Shown here in pieces: positions 17,800 through 29,839 of a stretch of DNA of 64,000 nucleotides. The stretch comes from Streptomyces viridiviolaceus (lineage in GTDB: Bacteria > Actinomycetota > Actinomycetes > Streptomycetales > Streptomycetaceae). The stretch lies in contig NZ_BMWA01000002.1 of the NCBI RefSeq assembly GCF_014650995.1, forward strand, positions 307,261-371,260, read 5' to 3'. The number at the start of each line of letters is the position of its first letter. The stretch's first letter is position 1. The notes under the pieces are model-generated. The model was not told the DNA's origin. It saw only the letters and a list, made by a program, of their open reading frames with translations, and did not search any database. The translations under genes and the position numbers were made by a program.

Positions 17800-18756
17800 A
17801 TGACTTCTACCGCGAAGAACAGCCGGTCCAGGACGAGGCACACCGGCGCGGCGGCCGCCGCGCTCACCGCCGCGGTGGCGCTGCTCGCGGGCTGTTCCTC
17901 CGACGGCACCTCCGACGACCCCCTGGCGGGGGAGAAGGCGGATGCCGGCACCGTCGTCGTCGGCTCGAACAACTTCGCCGAGAGCACCCTGCTCGCCGAC
18001 ATCTACGGCGAGGCGCTCAAGGCCAAGGGCATCAAGGTGACCTACAAGCACAACATCGGCAGTCGGGAGACGACGTACGGCCTGATGAAGAACGGGTCCG
18101 TCACGGTCCTGCCGGAGTACAACGGCTCCCTGCTGGCGTACCTCGACCCCAAGGCCGAGCAGAAGTCCGCCGAGGCCGTGAACGCGGCCGTCAAGGCCAA
18201 GCTCGACAAGAAGCTGACGCTGCTGGACTCGTCGCCCGCGGAGGACAAGGACTCGGTGAGCGTCAACGCCGAGACCGCCAAGAAGTACGGCCTCACCTCC
18301 TCGTCCACCCTCGCCGACCTCAAGGAGATCGCTCCGGACCTGGTCATCGGCGGTTCGCCGGAGTTCCAGACCCGGCAGCAGGGCCTGAAGGGCCTGAAGT
18401 CCGTGTACGGCCTGGAGTTCAAGTCCTTCAAGGCGCTCGACGCGGGCGGCCCGCTGACCCAGGCGGCGCTGACCAAGAACACCGTTCAGGCGGCGGACAT
18501 CTTCACCACGGACCCGACCATCGTCAAGGAGAAGTTCGTCGTCCTGAAGGACCCGGAGAACCTCTTCGGCTTCGCGAACGTGACCCCGCTGGTGCACAAG
18601 GACGGGCTCTCACAGGAGGGCGTGGCAGCGCTCGACGAGGTCTCCGCCAAGCTGGACACGAAGACGCTCCTCGAGCTCGACGCGCAGGTCCAGCTGGAGA
18701 AGAAGGACCCGCTGGACGTGGCCAAGGACTGGCTGAAGTCCGCCGGCCTGGTCTGA
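17800..18756 (+). CDS. Betaine/choline-type ABC substrate-binding lipoprotein (OpuCC-like)
   Basis: 318 aa. Lipoprotein signal with lipobox LLAGC (Cys32). The mature domain begins GTVVVGSNNFAEST and contains NIGSRETTYGLMKNG and VLPEYNGSLLAYL, hallmarks of the QAT (quaternary amine) binding protein family. It captures glycine betaine, choline or carnitine outside the cell and delivers it to the two permeases. It ends the four-gene importer unit; a strong hairpin follows 10 bases after the stop. Confidence 0.9.
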   Translation: MTSTAKNSRSRTRHTGAAAAALTAAVALLAGCSSDGTSDDPLAGEKADAGTVVVGSNNFAESTLLADIYGEALKAKGIKVTYKHNIGSRETTYGLMKNGSVTVLPEYNGSLLAYLDPKAEQKSAEAVNAAVKAKLDKKLTLLDSSPAEDKDSVSVNAETAKKYGLTSSSTLADLKEIAPDLVIGGSPEFQTRQQGLKGLKSVYGLEFKSFKALDAGGPLTQAALTKNTVQAADIFTTDPTIVKEKFVVLKDPENLFGFANVTPLVHKDGLSQEGVAALDEVSAKLDTKTLLELDAQVQLEKKDPLDVAKDWLKSAGLV

Positions 18757-18765
18757 CCGTCCGGA

Positions 18766-18795
18766 CCGCCCGGGCCCGGTCGTGGGTCCGGGCGG
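18766..18795 (+). terminator. Hairpin terminator of the betaine-type importer operon
   Basis: Arms 18766-18777 and 18784-18795, 12 bp with one mismatch, loop of six bases. It begins 10 bases past the stop of the binding-protein gene. GC-rich and without a long T-run. Confidence 0.75.
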
Positions 18796-19091
18796 CCGGG
18801 GTCCGTACGGGTCGGCTCAGGCGGGTTCGCCGGTCCGGGGCTGCGGCGGTGGCGACCGCCGGGCGGCCCGGAGGAAAGCGGCCGCCGGTCACCGCCGCCT
18901 ACGCCCCGGTGACCGACGGGGGCGCCGCCGTCTTCGTCAACCGAGCGGACGCCTCGGGCGCACGGGCCGGCCGGAGCGAACGGGTGCCGGCCGGCCCGTG
19001 GAACACATGTCACCGGACAGTGAGTTATCGTATGCGTAGAGTTAAACCACATGGGTGACCCGTTCATTCCGAGCCCAGGAGTGTTCAGCCG
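18796..19091. other. Intergenic region upstream of the cprB-like gene
   Basis: With the terminator this makes a 335-base gap. The first 220 bases are GC-rich with no convincing gene. The last 70 bases are markedly more AT-rich (around GTGAGTTATCGTATGCG and GAGTTAAACC, 19020-19050) and probably hold the promoter and any autoregulatory site of the regulator. I could not identify a clear gamma-butyrolactone-receptor operator. Confidence 0.5.
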
Positions 19092-19739
19092 ATGGCGAGG
19101 CAGTTACGCGCCGAGCAGACCCGCGCGACGATCCTGACGGTCGCCGCCGACCTGTTCGACCGTCACGGCTACGAATCGACCAGCCTCAGCGAGATCGTGA
19201 ACCACGCCCGCATCACCAAGGGCGCCCTGTACTTCCACTTCGCGGCGAAGCAGGACCTCGCCCAGGCCATCATGGAGTTCCAGTCCCGCACCTCGCGCCG
19301 ACTGGCGGCGGAGCTGGACGGCCGGGGCTACTCCTCGCTGGAGTCCCTGATGCGCCTGACCTTCGACTTCGCACGCGTGTCCGCCGAGAACCCGGTCCTG
19401 CGCGCCGGGCTGAGGCTCGCCACCGGGGGAGTGGAGGTACGGCCCCCGCTGCGCCACCCCTTCGCGGAGTGGCGGGACCTCACCTCCTCGCGGCTCCTCG
19501 GCGCCGTCAAGGAGCACGACGTGCACCCGGACACGGACGTGGACTCCGCCGCCCACACCCTCGTCTGCTCCCTCGTCGGCACCGGGGTCGTCAGCCGCGC
19601 CCTCGATCCGGTCGCCCGGCAGTCCCGCCGGACGGCCGAGCTGTGGCAGGTGCTGATCCGGGGCATGGTGCCGGTGACCCGACGCCCGCGCTATCTGGGA
19701 CTCGCCGCGCGCCTGGAGCGGGAGACCGCCGCCGCCTGA
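19092..19739 (+). CDS. cprB: TetR-family gamma-butyrolactone receptor homologue, CprB-like
   Basis: 215 aa, ATG preceded by AGGAG. The N-terminal helix-turn-helix (about 8-53) starts MARQLRAEQTRATILTVAAD and contains ITKGALYFHFAAKQDLA, typical of the ScbR/ArpA/CprB group. From memory the sequence is close to S. coelicolor CprB, a homologue that affects antibiotic production and sporulation and whose natural ligand is not established. Its place just upstream of the geosmin synthase region matches that recollection. No butyrolactone synthase (AfsA) gene is adjacent, so it is an orphan receptor type. The C-terminal half is the dimer/ligand domain. The DUF89 gene follows after 22 bases. Confidence 0.88.
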   Translation: MARQLRAEQTRATILTVAADLFDRHGYESTSLSEIVNHARITKGALYFHFAAKQDLAQAIMEFQSRTSRRLAAELDGRGYSSLESLMRLTFDFARVSAENPVLRAGLRLATGGVEVRPPLRHPFAEWRDLTSSRLLGAVKEHDVHPDTDVDSAAHTLVCSLVGTGVVSRALDPVARQSRRTAELWQVLIRGMVPVTRRPRYLGLAARLERETAAA

Positions 19740-19761
19740 ACCGCGCGCTACGGTGAGGCGC

Positions 19762-20952
19762 ATGCCCGACACCGCCTCCGAGCCCGCGCCCGTCCTCCTC
19801 GGCAACGAGCCCGGGTCCTTCCCGCACGGCGTGCTGGCCGAGCGGCATCCCGCCATCATCCGGCAGGTACGGGAGTCGTTCCCGTACGAACCCGGCCAGC
19901 ACCGGGCGCTCGACGCGCTGCTGGCGAACTGTACCGAGGGCGAGATCGAGCCGCTTCCCGGCGACGCCCGGGACCGGGACCGCTGGACCGCGTGGGGCTT
20001 GGACGAGTACGTCGGCCGGTCCTGGTTCGACGTGCCCTGGTTGTGGGCCGAGAGCCACTTCTACCGCCGGCTCCTCGATGCCGTCGGCTGGTTCGGCCCC
20101 GGGGCCTGGCAGGGCATCGACCCGTTCCGGCCCGCCAAGACCGCCGAGCTCGACTCCCCGGAGACGGACGAGGAACTCGCCGCGCTCGACGGTCTCGCCG
20201 GCCTGCCCGCCGACGAGCGCGGCCGGGCCCTGCTGCACGGCTCGCTCTGGGGCAACCGCGCGGACCTCGGCTTCAGCCTCTCCGCGACCGGCACCGGCGC
20301 GGGCCCCCGGGACGACGTCCCGGCCCTGGTCGCCGACGACGGCGAACGGCTCTGGTCGCTGCTCCCGCCCTCCGGGACCAACACCCTGTGCCTCGTCGCC
20401 GACAACGCCGGCCGGGAACTCGTGCCCGACCTGCTCCTCGTCGCCCACCTCCTCGCGCACGGCCGCATCGGACGGGCGGTCCTGCACGTCAAGCCGTACC
20501 CGTACTACGTCTCCGACGCCACGACGGCCGACGTGGTGGACGCGCTGCGGAGACTGACCCGGGCCGAGGGCGCGGCCGCCGACCACGGCCGGCTGCTGTG
20601 GTCCGCGCTGGCCGACGGCCGCCTCACCGTCCGTGCCCATCCCTTCTCCTGCGCCCCGCTGCCGTACGCGGACATGCCCGGCGACCTGCGCGCCGAGTTC
20701 GCGGCCGCCACGGTCACCGTCCTCAAGGGCGACCTGAACTACCGTCGCCTCGTCGGTGACCGGCTGTGGCCCCCGACCACGCCCTTCGCCGACGTCACCG
20801 CGTACTTCCCCGGCCCGGTCGCCGCGCTGCGCACGCTCAAGTCCGACGTGATCACCGGGCTGGACGCGGACACGGAGGGCGCGCTGGTCGCGGCCGAGGG
20901 ACAGCGGTGGCGGACGAGCGGGACGCACGCGCTGATCCAGGTCCGGCGCTGA
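19762..20952 (+). CDS. DUF89 / ARMT1-type damage-control phosphatase family protein
   Basis: 396 aa. Family signatures include the metal-binding LVADNAGRELVPDLLL (about 213-228), HVKPYPYYVSDAT (about 243) and TVLKGDLNYRRLVGDR (about 319). Known members are metal-dependent phosphatases that remove harmful phosphorylated metabolites; subfamily III (ARMT1-like) proteins act on phosphosugars such as fructose-1-phosphate. The ATG at 19762 follows the cprB-like gene closely, so both may be read together. No signal peptide. Confidence 0.85.
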   Translation: MPDTASEPAPVLLGNEPGSFPHGVLAERHPAIIRQVRESFPYEPGQHRALDALLANCTEGEIEPLPGDARDRDRWTAWGLDEYVGRSWFDVPWLWAESHFYRRLLDAVGWFGPGAWQGIDPFRPAKTAELDSPETDEELAALDGLAGLPADERGRALLHGSLWGNRADLGFSLSATGTGAGPRDDVPALVADDGERLWSLLPPSGTNTLCLVADNAGRELVPDLLLVAHLLAHGRIGRAVLHVKPYPYYVSDATTADVVDALRRLTRAEGAAADHGRLLWSALADGRLTVRAHPFSCAPLPYADMPGDLRAEFAAATVTVLKGDLNYRRLVGDRLWPPTTPFADVTAYFPGPVAALRTLKSDVITGLDADTEGALVAAEGQRWRTSGTHALIQVRR

Positions 20953-21072
20953 GCCGCCGGACCCGCGGCCCGCGGGTGGCCAAAGCGGTGGAAGATCCCG
21001 GCTTCGGCCCCGATTCACGCGATGGTGTGATCATGTTCCCCCTCGCGGATGCCCCACACGGGCCATGGGTAG

Positions 21073-24022
<2,950 letters not shown>

Positions 24023-24067
24023 GGGCTCATCCTGTGCCGGGCCTTCCGTTCACGTCCAACGATGATT

Positions 24068-24084
24068 CTTGCTCCTTCCATAAG
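24068..24084. promoter_or_regulatory. LysR-type T-N11-A motif between divergent genes
   Basis: CTT-N11-AAG dyad in the 93-base gap between the amidotransferase gene (minus) and the LysR gene (plus). This is where an autoregulating LysR protein normally binds. Nearby GATTCTTGC and GATTCTGTA look like a partial direct repeat. The assignment rests only on motif and position. Confidence 0.4.
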
Positions 24085-24115
24085 CGTTGCTGATTCTGTA
24101 AGGGATCCTGTCCCC

Positions 24116-24982
24116 ATGGACCCGCACCTGCTGCGCACCTTCGTCACCGTCGCCCGCCTCGCGTCCTTCTCGGACGCCGCCCGGGAGCTGGGCTACACGC
24201 AGTCCGCCGTCTCCCAGCAGATCGCGGCGCTCGAACAGGATCTGGGCGCGCCGCTCCTGGCCCGGCGGCCCGTCGCCCCCACAGCCGCCGGCGAGCGGCT
24301 GCTCGAGCACGCGGGCCCGCTGCTGCTGCGCCTGGAGGCCGCCCGCGCGGACGTCGCGCGGATGGCGGGCGCGCCCCCGTACGGGCTGACCCTGGCCGCC
24401 GCCGCGACCGCGCTGACGCCCCGCATCGCCGCCGTGCTGCCCCCCGCCGGTGTGACGCTCAAGGTGCTCGCCCGCGCCGAGATCCCCGCGGCCGTGGCGG
24501 CGGGGACGGCGGACCTCGGCCTGGTCGACGGCCTGGCCGCCCCCAGCGACCCGTTGCGCCTGCCCGACGTGGCGCCGCTGAGCACGCGTGGCGTGGGGGA
24601 GGCGCCCGTGCACGTTCTGCTGCCCGTCGGTCATCCGCTGGCCGGGCGCTCCGGGCTGCGCCTCGGCGACCTCGCCGACGCCCGCTGGCTGGACGCCCCC
24701 GACGCCGGTCTGCCGCTGGACCAGCTCCGCGCGGCAGGCGGCGGTCACGGCTTCCGCCCGGCCCTGCGCTACGAGGGCACCGACGTGCGCGGCCTCACCG
24801 TCCTGGCCGCCGCGGGTCACGGCCTCACCCTGCTGCCCGCCACGGTGGCCGTCGGCGTGCCGGGGGCGGCCGCCGTCCCGGTCGTCGAGCCCCGGGTGGT
24901 GCACCGCACGGAGGTGGTGCACGCCGGTGGTGTGCGGGGCGCGGCGGCAGCGCTGGTGGAAGCGCTGCTCGGGCCGTCCTGA
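24116..24982 (+). CDS. LysR-family transcriptional regulator
   Basis: 288 aa. Winged helix at 1-60 (MDPHLLRTFVTVARLASFSD, then TQSAVSQQIAALE) and a substrate-binding domain from about 90. The effector domain is rather short and alanine-rich. The ATG at 24116 is the normal LysR start; the frame stays open upstream across the divergent promoter region, which is not coding-like. Probably controls the divergent amidotransferase gene. Confidence 0.88.
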   Translation: MDPHLLRTFVTVARLASFSDAARELGYTQSAVSQQIAALEQDLGAPLLARRPVAPTAAGERLLEHAGPLLLRLEAARADVARMAGAPPYGLTLAAAATALTPRIAAVLPPAGVTLKVLARAEIPAAVAAGTADLGLVDGLAAPSDPLRLPDVAPLSTRGVGEAPVHVLLPVGHPLAGRSGLRLGDLADARWLDAPDAGLPLDQLRAAGGGHGFRPALRYEGTDVRGLTVLAAAGHGLTLLPATVAVGVPGAAAVPVVEPRVVHRTEVVHAGGVRGAAAALVEALLGPS

Positions 24983-25064
24983 CGCTCGACCGCAGGTCAG
25001 TCTCACTCGTTCGTGGCTCGTCGGGCGTTGGCCGGCCGGGTAGAGCACCTGCTGGAGGCGATCC

Positions 25065-25421
25065 ATGGAACAGACTGCGCTGCGTCCCAAGCCCATGCCC
25101 GGCCAGGAGCCCGGTGGTGGCACCGTGCCCGACTCCGCCCGGCGTCCGCCCACCGCGCGGCGGCGCCGCCGACGGCTCCCGACCCTGCTGTTCGGCCTGT
25201 TCGTCGCGACGGCCCTGCTCCTGGCTGGGGTCGGCATCGGCACCGTGAGCGCCACGGTGATCGGTATGAGCAAGCTGGCCGAGATGCAGCGGCAGGCGGG
25301 GGCGCCGGTGCCGGGGCCGCGGGAACCCGGCACGTCCGCGGGGCGCCTCGACGCACCCCAGTGCCGCGGCGCCGGCGGCCAGGCCCCGTCCGGCTCCGGC
25401 CGGCACGATCCCAGAGGCTGA
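25065..25421 (+). CDS. Small single-pass membrane protein, unknown function
   Basis: 118 aa, ATG preceded by GGAGG. An N-terminal Pro/Arg-rich cytosolic stretch (RRRRRR near 35) leads to one strong hydrophobic helix (about 40-66, LLFGLFVATALLLAGVGIG). The outer tail is Pro/Gly-rich and low in information. The membrane segment and ribosome site argue that at least the first 75 residues are real. No family recognised. Confidence 0.55.
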   Translation: MEQTALRPKPMPGQEPGGGTVPDSARRPPTARRRRRRLPTLLFGLFVATALLLAGVGIGTVSATVIGMSKLAEMQRQAGAPVPGPREPGTSAGRLDAPQCRGAGGQAPSGSGRHDPRG

Positions 25422-25732
25422 CGCCGGGGCGGGCACTGCGGGGGCGGAGCGGGGCCGTCGTGCGGGCGGCTTCGGCCAGAAGGCGGGTGACCTCCTCGTG
25501 TTCCGCGTTCGCGCCGTGGTCCGCGATGTCCCGGGTCCCCGGCGGTGCGTTCGCTCGGGCCGCACCTCCTACGGTCGGTAGTGCACGCGCTCTCGTCCGG
25601 GAGCGTTGATGTGTGATGGGGTCGTGGGTGGTCGACGGCTGCCGATGCGGTTCTCTTATCGGCTCGCGTCGCTCCTCCGCTCCGGGCAGGATGCTGCCCG
25701 TAGTCCCCATCACCCGCCCCGGGAGGCCCGCG
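25422..25732. other. 311-base gap without a confident gene
   Basis: Contains a small hairpin (CGGGCA/TGCCCG, 25683-25700) just upstream of the peptidase gene. A short minus-strand stretch around 25470-25550 reads like a helical peptide (DIADHGANAEHEEVTRLLAE) but has no start or continuation; it may be a gene fossil. A promoter for the peptidase gene is expected here but I cannot place it. Confidence 0.4.
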
Positions 25733-26863
25733 ATGACCGGCAGAGCGCACGCCGCTCCCTTCACCACCGACGACTACAGGGCCCGCATGGAGCGCGCGGC
25801 GCGCTCGGCCGCCGACGCGGGCCTGGCCGGTCTGCTGGTGGCGCCGGGGCCGGACCTCGTGTGGCTGACCGGCTACGCGCCCACCGCGGCCACCGAACGG
25901 CTCACCCTGCTCGTCCTCACCGCCGGGCACGACCCCGTCCTGGTCGTCCCCACGCTGGAGGCCCCGGACGCCGAGAAGGCCGCCGGGGCGCCCGCCCTCA
26001 CCCTGCGCGACTGGACCGACGGCAAGGACCCCTACGCCGTCACCGCCGCCCTCCTCGGCGGCTCGGGGCGGTTCGGCATCAGCGACAACGCCTGGGCGAT
26101 GCACCTGCTGGGCCTGCAACGCGCGCTGCCCGGCACCTCGTACGCCTCCCTCACCGAGGCGCTCCCCATGCTGCGCGCCGTCAAGGACGCGGCCGAGCTG
26201 GAGCTGCTCGCTGCGGCGGGCGCGGCGGCGGACGCGGCGTTCGAGGAGATCCGCAAAGTCCGGTTCGCCGGGCGCCGGGAGCGCGAGGTCGGTGCCGACC
26301 TCGCCGACCTGCTGCGGCGCTCCGGGCACTCCCAGGTCGACTTCACGATCGTCGCCTCCGGCCCGAACGGTGCCAACCCGCACCACGAGGTCGGCGACCG
26401 CGTCATCGAGGACGGCGACATGGTGGTCCTCGACTTCGGCGGCCTGAAGGACGGCTACGGCTCCGACACCTCCCGCACGGTCCACGTCGGTGAGCCCACC
26501 GGTGAGGAGCGCCGGGTGCACGACCTCGTACGTGAGGCCCAGGAGGCCGGTTTCCGCGCGGTGCGGCCCGGCGTCGCCTGCCAGGAGGTGGACCGGGCGG
26601 CCCGCGCGGTCATCGCGGACGCCGGATACGGCGAGTACTTCATCCACCGCACCGGGCACGGCATCGGCGTCACCACGCACGAGCCGCCGTACATGATCGA
26701 GGGCGAGGAGCAGCCCCTCGTGCCAGGCATGTGCTTCTCCGTCGAGCCGGGCATCTACCTCCCCGGCCGCTTCGGGGTACGCATCGAGGACATCGTCACG
26801 GTCACCGAGGGCGGCGGCCGGCGCTTCAACGACACGACCCGGGAGATGGTCATAGTGGAGTGA
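25733..26863 (+). CDS. Xaa-Pro aminopeptidase family (M24) protein
   Basis: 376 aa. The N-terminal creatinase-like domain (about 1-150) is followed by a pita-bread M24 domain. The five metal ligands are visible in order: Asp in VVLDFGG, Asp in GSDTSRTV, His in HRTGHGIG, Glu in SVEPGIYL and Glu in VRIEDIV. Cleaves N-terminal residues ahead of proline, cytoplasmic. The start at 25733 (MTGRAHAAPF) is favoured because the longer open frame upstream is not protein-like. Confidence 0.92.
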   Translation: MTGRAHAAPFTTDDYRARMERAARSAADAGLAGLLVAPGPDLVWLTGYAPTAATERLTLLVLTAGHDPVLVVPTLEAPDAEKAAGAPALTLRDWTDGKDPYAVTAALLGGSGRFGISDNAWAMHLLGLQRALPGTSYASLTEALPMLRAVKDAAELELLAAAGAAADAAFEEIRKVRFAGRREREVGADLADLLRRSGHSQVDFTIVASGPNGANPHHEVGDRVIEDGDMVVLDFGGLKDGYGSDTSRTVHVGEPTGEERRVHDLVREAQEAGFRAVRPGVACQEVDRAARAVIADAGYGEYFIHRTGHGIGVTTHEPPYMIEGEEQPLVPGMCFSVEPGIYLPGRFGVRIEDIVTVTEGGGRRFNDTTREMVIVE

Positions 26864-26910
26864 CGGCAACGGCAGGACCCCTGACGCCCCCGGAAGACGA
26901 CGGCGCGACC

Positions 26911-27858
26911 ATGACCCAGGCACCGACACCCACCGCGGACACCGTCCGCCGACTGGTCCGTTCCCTGCTCAAGGAGGGGGAGGGGAGCGGTCCCGACGTG
27001 CGGCCCGCCACCGGGGGCGCCGAGCCCGACACGTGGTGGGTCGGCGCCCGCCATGTGCTGCGCCTGGCTCCCGACCGCGAGGCCGCCGTGCGCCGGCGCC
27101 GCGAACTGCGCCTGCGCGATCTGGTCCGCCCGTACGTCCCCGTCGCGGTGCCGACGAGCGTCGCGCACGGCGAGTGGGCGCCGGGGCTGCCCTACACGCT
27201 GGACACCCGCGTGCCCGGCGGGTCGGGTGAGCACCATGACGTGTCGGCCGTCGGCGAGGCCGACCTGGCGGCGCTGCTCACGGGGCTGCGCGAGGTACCG
27301 GTCCGCCAGGCCGAGGCCCTCGGCGTCCCGCGGGCCGCCCCGCGCTCACTGGAGTCGCTGCGCAAGGCCGCCGACCGTGCCGCCGGGCGGCTCGCCGCGG
27401 CCGACGAGTTCGACCCCGCCCGTCTGGCCCAGCTCACCCAGGCTGCGGCGGCCCAGCTCGGCGCCCAGCCCGGTACGGCGGTCCTGGTCCACCGCGGCCT
27501 GACCGCCGGGCACCTCGTCGTCAGCGCCGACGGCCGGGTGCGCGGCGTCCTCGGCTGGACCGACGCCGCCCTCGGCGACCCCGCCGAGGACATCGCCGGG
27601 CTCGCGCTCGCCGTCGGTTCCCCGGCCGCCGTCCGCGCGGCCACGCTGGCCGGCTACGGGGCCCGCCCCTGTCTGCGCGGCCTGTGGCTCGCCCGCTGCG
27701 ACGCGATCGTCCACCTGGCCGAGGGACTCACCGGGCGGTCCGCCGTGCCGCTCCCCTTGCTGAGGACACGGCTGCGACACGCCTGGGAGGCGATCCTGCT
27801 GGAGCGGGTGACCGAGCTGCGCGAGGACGGTGCGGACGACGCGGACGACGCCCCTTGA
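26911..27858 (+). CDS. APH/choline-kinase-fold protein lacking catalytic residues
   Basis: 315 aa. Overall pattern of aminoglycoside phosphotransferase-like kinases, with GVLGWTDAALGDPAEDIAGL (about 212-231) matching the usual GVIDWxDAxxGDP. The catalytic loop, normally HGDxxxxN, reads VHRGLTAGH (about 193-201): the base Asp and the metal-binding Asn are both replaced, and the DxD-type aspartate in the next motif is Gly. It is therefore probably inactive as a kinase, or a divergent binding protein. It starts 47 bases after the M24 peptidase gene, likely co-transcribed. Confidence 0.72.
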   Translation: MTQAPTPTADTVRRLVRSLLKEGEGSGPDVRPATGGAEPDTWWVGARHVLRLAPDREAAVRRRRELRLRDLVRPYVPVAVPTSVAHGEWAPGLPYTLDTRVPGGSGEHHDVSAVGEADLAALLTGLREVPVRQAEALGVPRAAPRSLESLRKAADRAAGRLAAADEFDPARLAQLTQAAAAQLGAQPGTAVLVHRGLTAGHLVVSADGRVRGVLGWTDAALGDPAEDIAGLALAVGSPAAVRAATLAGYGARPCLRGLWLARCDAIVHLAEGLTGRSAVPLPLLRTRLRHAWEAILLERVTELREDGADDADDAP

Positions 27859-27919
27859 GCGGTCCCCGCGCCGTTACCGGCTCCTTGCGAGCGAGCCCCC
27901 GGCACGGGGCGCGGCGTCC

Positions 27920-29665
27920 TCACTCCTGAAGGAGCACCACGCCCGACTCGCCGGGGACGCGCAGCGCCCCGTCCTCGCCCGGTGCCTCCACCGGCTCCCA
28001 CGCGGCGAGCACCCGCGCGGGGCGGTTGCCCAGGGGGATCGCCGCCGGTTCGGTGCCGAGGTTGACGGCCACCCGGATGTCCCCGCGGCGGAAGGCCAGC
28101 CAGCGCGCCTCGTCGTCGTAGGCCACCTTGATGTCGCCGAGGTCGGGGTCGGTGAGGTCGGGCTGCTCGTGACGGAGGGCGATCAGCCGGCGGTACCAGG
28201 CCAGCACGCGCGCGTGGGGCTCGCGTTCCGGCTCGGACCAGTCGAGGCAGGAACGGTCGCGCGTCGCCGGGTCCTGCGGGTCGGGCACCTCCTCCTCCTT
28301 CCAGCCGTGCGCGGCGAACTCGCGCCGCCTGCCGCGTCGTACGGCCTCGGCGAGCTCCGGATCGGTGTGGTCGGTGAAGAACTGCCACGGCGTGCCCGCC
28401 GCCCACTCCTCGCCCATGAACAGCATCGGAGTGAACGGGGAGGTCAGCGTCAGCGTGGCCGCGCAGGCCGCGAGGCCGGGGGAGACCAGGGCCGACAGCC
28501 GGTCCCCCTGGGCCCGGTTGCCGACCTGGTCGTGGGTCTGGCCGTAGCCGGTGAGGCGGTGCGCGGCCACCCGGCTGCGGTCCAGCGGGCGGCCGTGGCT
28601 GCGGCCCCGGAAGCTGGAGTAGGTGCCGTCGTGGAAGTAGCCCCTCGTCAGCGTCTTGGCGAGCGCGGCCAGGGGTGCGCGCGCGAAGTCGGCGTAGTAG
28701 CCCTGCGACTCCCCGGTCAGCGCGGTGTGCAGGGCGTGGTGGAAGTCGTCGTTCCACTGCGCGTGCACGCCGAGTCCGCCCTCCGCGCGCGGGGTGATGA
28801 CCCGCGGGTCGTTCAGATCCGACTCGGCGATCAGGAACAGCGGGCGGTCCAGGTCGGCGGCGAGGGCGTCCACGGCCGTGGACAGCTCCTCCAGGTAGTG
28901 GCACGCGCGCGTGTCGACCAGGGCGTGCACGGCGTCCAGCCGCAGACCGTCGATGCGGTAGTCGCGCAGCCACGCCAGCGCGCTCTGGACGAGGTAGGCA
29001 CGCACCTCGTCCGAGCCGGGCGCGTCCAGGTTGACGGCGGCGCCCCAGGGCGTGTGGTGGGTGTCCGTGAAGTACGGGCCGAAGGCGGGCAGGTAGTTGC
29101 CGGACGGCCCCAGGTGGTTGTGCACCACGTCCAGGACCACGCCGAGGCCCAGTTCGTGGGCCCGGTCGACAAACCGTTTCAGCGCCTCCGGTCCGCCGTA
29201 GGGCTCGTGCACCGCCCACAGCGAGACGCCCTCGTATCCCCAGCCGTGCCGGCCCGGGAAGGGGCAGACGGGCATCAACTCCACGTGCGTCACGCCCAGT
29301 TCGGCGAGGTGGCCGAGCCGGTCGGCGGCGGCGTCGAGCGTGCCCTCGTGGGTGTAGGTGCCCACGTGCAGCTCGTACAGCACCGCCCCGGGCAGCGGGC
29401 GCCCGGCCCACTCCACGCGCCACGCGTACCGCCCGTGGTCGACGACCGCGCTCAGCCCGTCCGGACCGTCCGGCTGCCGCCGCGAGCGCGGGTCCGGCCG
29501 TACCGGCCCGTCGTCCAGCGCGAACCCGTACCGCGAGCCGTCGCGCGCCTCGGCCTCCCCGCGCCACCACCCCGGCCGCTCCGGATCGCGCTCCAACGCA
29601 CGCGTGACGCCGTCGCACGTCAACGTCGCACGGCCGGCCTGCGGTGCCCACACCTCGAACTGCAC
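27920..29665 (-). CDS. treZ: Maltooligosyltrehalose trehalohydrolase TreZ
   Basis: 581 aa, GH13. Releases trehalose from maltooligosyl-trehalose made by TreY. N-terminal carbohydrate-binding-like domain (1-90), then the barrel with DVVHNH (179-184), nucleophile Asp244 in DGLRLDAVHA, acid Glu281 in LIAESD and the third Asp in WNDDFHH. Cytoplasmic. In this window treY is 5.5 kb to the right, separated by unrelated genes, so the pathway genes are near each other but not in one operon. Divergent from the FHA gene. Confidence 0.95.
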   Translation of the reverse strand: MQFEVWAPQAGRATLTCDGVTRALERDPERPGWWRGEAEARDGSRYGFALDDGPVRPDPRSRRQPDGPDGLSAVVDHGRYAWRVEWAGRPLPGAVLYELHVGTYTHEGTLDAAADRLGHLAELGVTHVELMPVCPFPGRHGWGYEGVSLWAVHEPYGGPEALKRFVDRAHELGLGVVLDVVHNHLGPSGNYLPAFGPYFTDTHHTPWGAAVNLDAPGSDEVRAYLVQSALAWLRDYRIDGLRLDAVHALVDTRACHYLEELSTAVDALAADLDRPLFLIAESDLNDPRVITPRAEGGLGVHAQWNDDFHHALHTALTGESQGYYADFARAPLAALAKTLTRGYFHDGTYSSFRGRSHGRPLDRSRVAAHRLTGYGQTHDQVGNRAQGDRLSALVSPGLAACAATLTLTSPFTPMLFMGEEWAAGTPWQFFTDHTDPELAEAVRRGRRREFAAHGWKEEEVPDPQDPATRDRSCLDWSEPEREPHARVLAWYRRLIALRHEQPDLTDPDLGDIKVAYDDEARWLAFRRGDIRVAVNLGTEPAAIPLGNRPARVLAAWEPVEAPGEDGALRVPGESGVVLLQE

Positions 29666-29715
29666 GGACGGTTCCCCTTCGTCTGCTCACCGTGATGTAG
29701 CCCGTCCATGGTCCT

Positions 29716-29754
29716 GCAAAAGCGATCAATCCGCTTGTGAAAGTTCCCTTTTGC
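29716..29754. promoter_or_regulatory. Nested inverted repeats upstream of treZ
   Basis: GCAAAAG (29716-29722) with CTTTTGC (29748-29754), and inside it AAGCG (29720-29724) with CGCTT (29732-29736), in an unusually AT-rich 40-base patch. It lies 51 bases upstream of the treZ start in the divergent treZ/FHA region, where a promoter and regulator site are expected. Confidence 0.4.
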
Positions 29755-29839
29755 GGCGGGTGTCGCGGCGCGTCGGCGCGGGGTGGTGCGTTTTCCCGAT
29801 TCCTGGACACCCCGGCCCGGCTGACCGACAATCACCTGC

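Noticed and set aside
25460..25560. Helix-like minus-strand peptide (DIADHGANAEHEEVTRLLAE)
   Set aside because: Suggestive of a gene fossil but too short, with no start, ribosome site or continuation; not annotated as a gene.
24050..26929. 959-aa minus-strand frame
   Set aside because: Antisense to the LysR, M24 peptidase and membrane protein genes; low-complexity composition and no domain.
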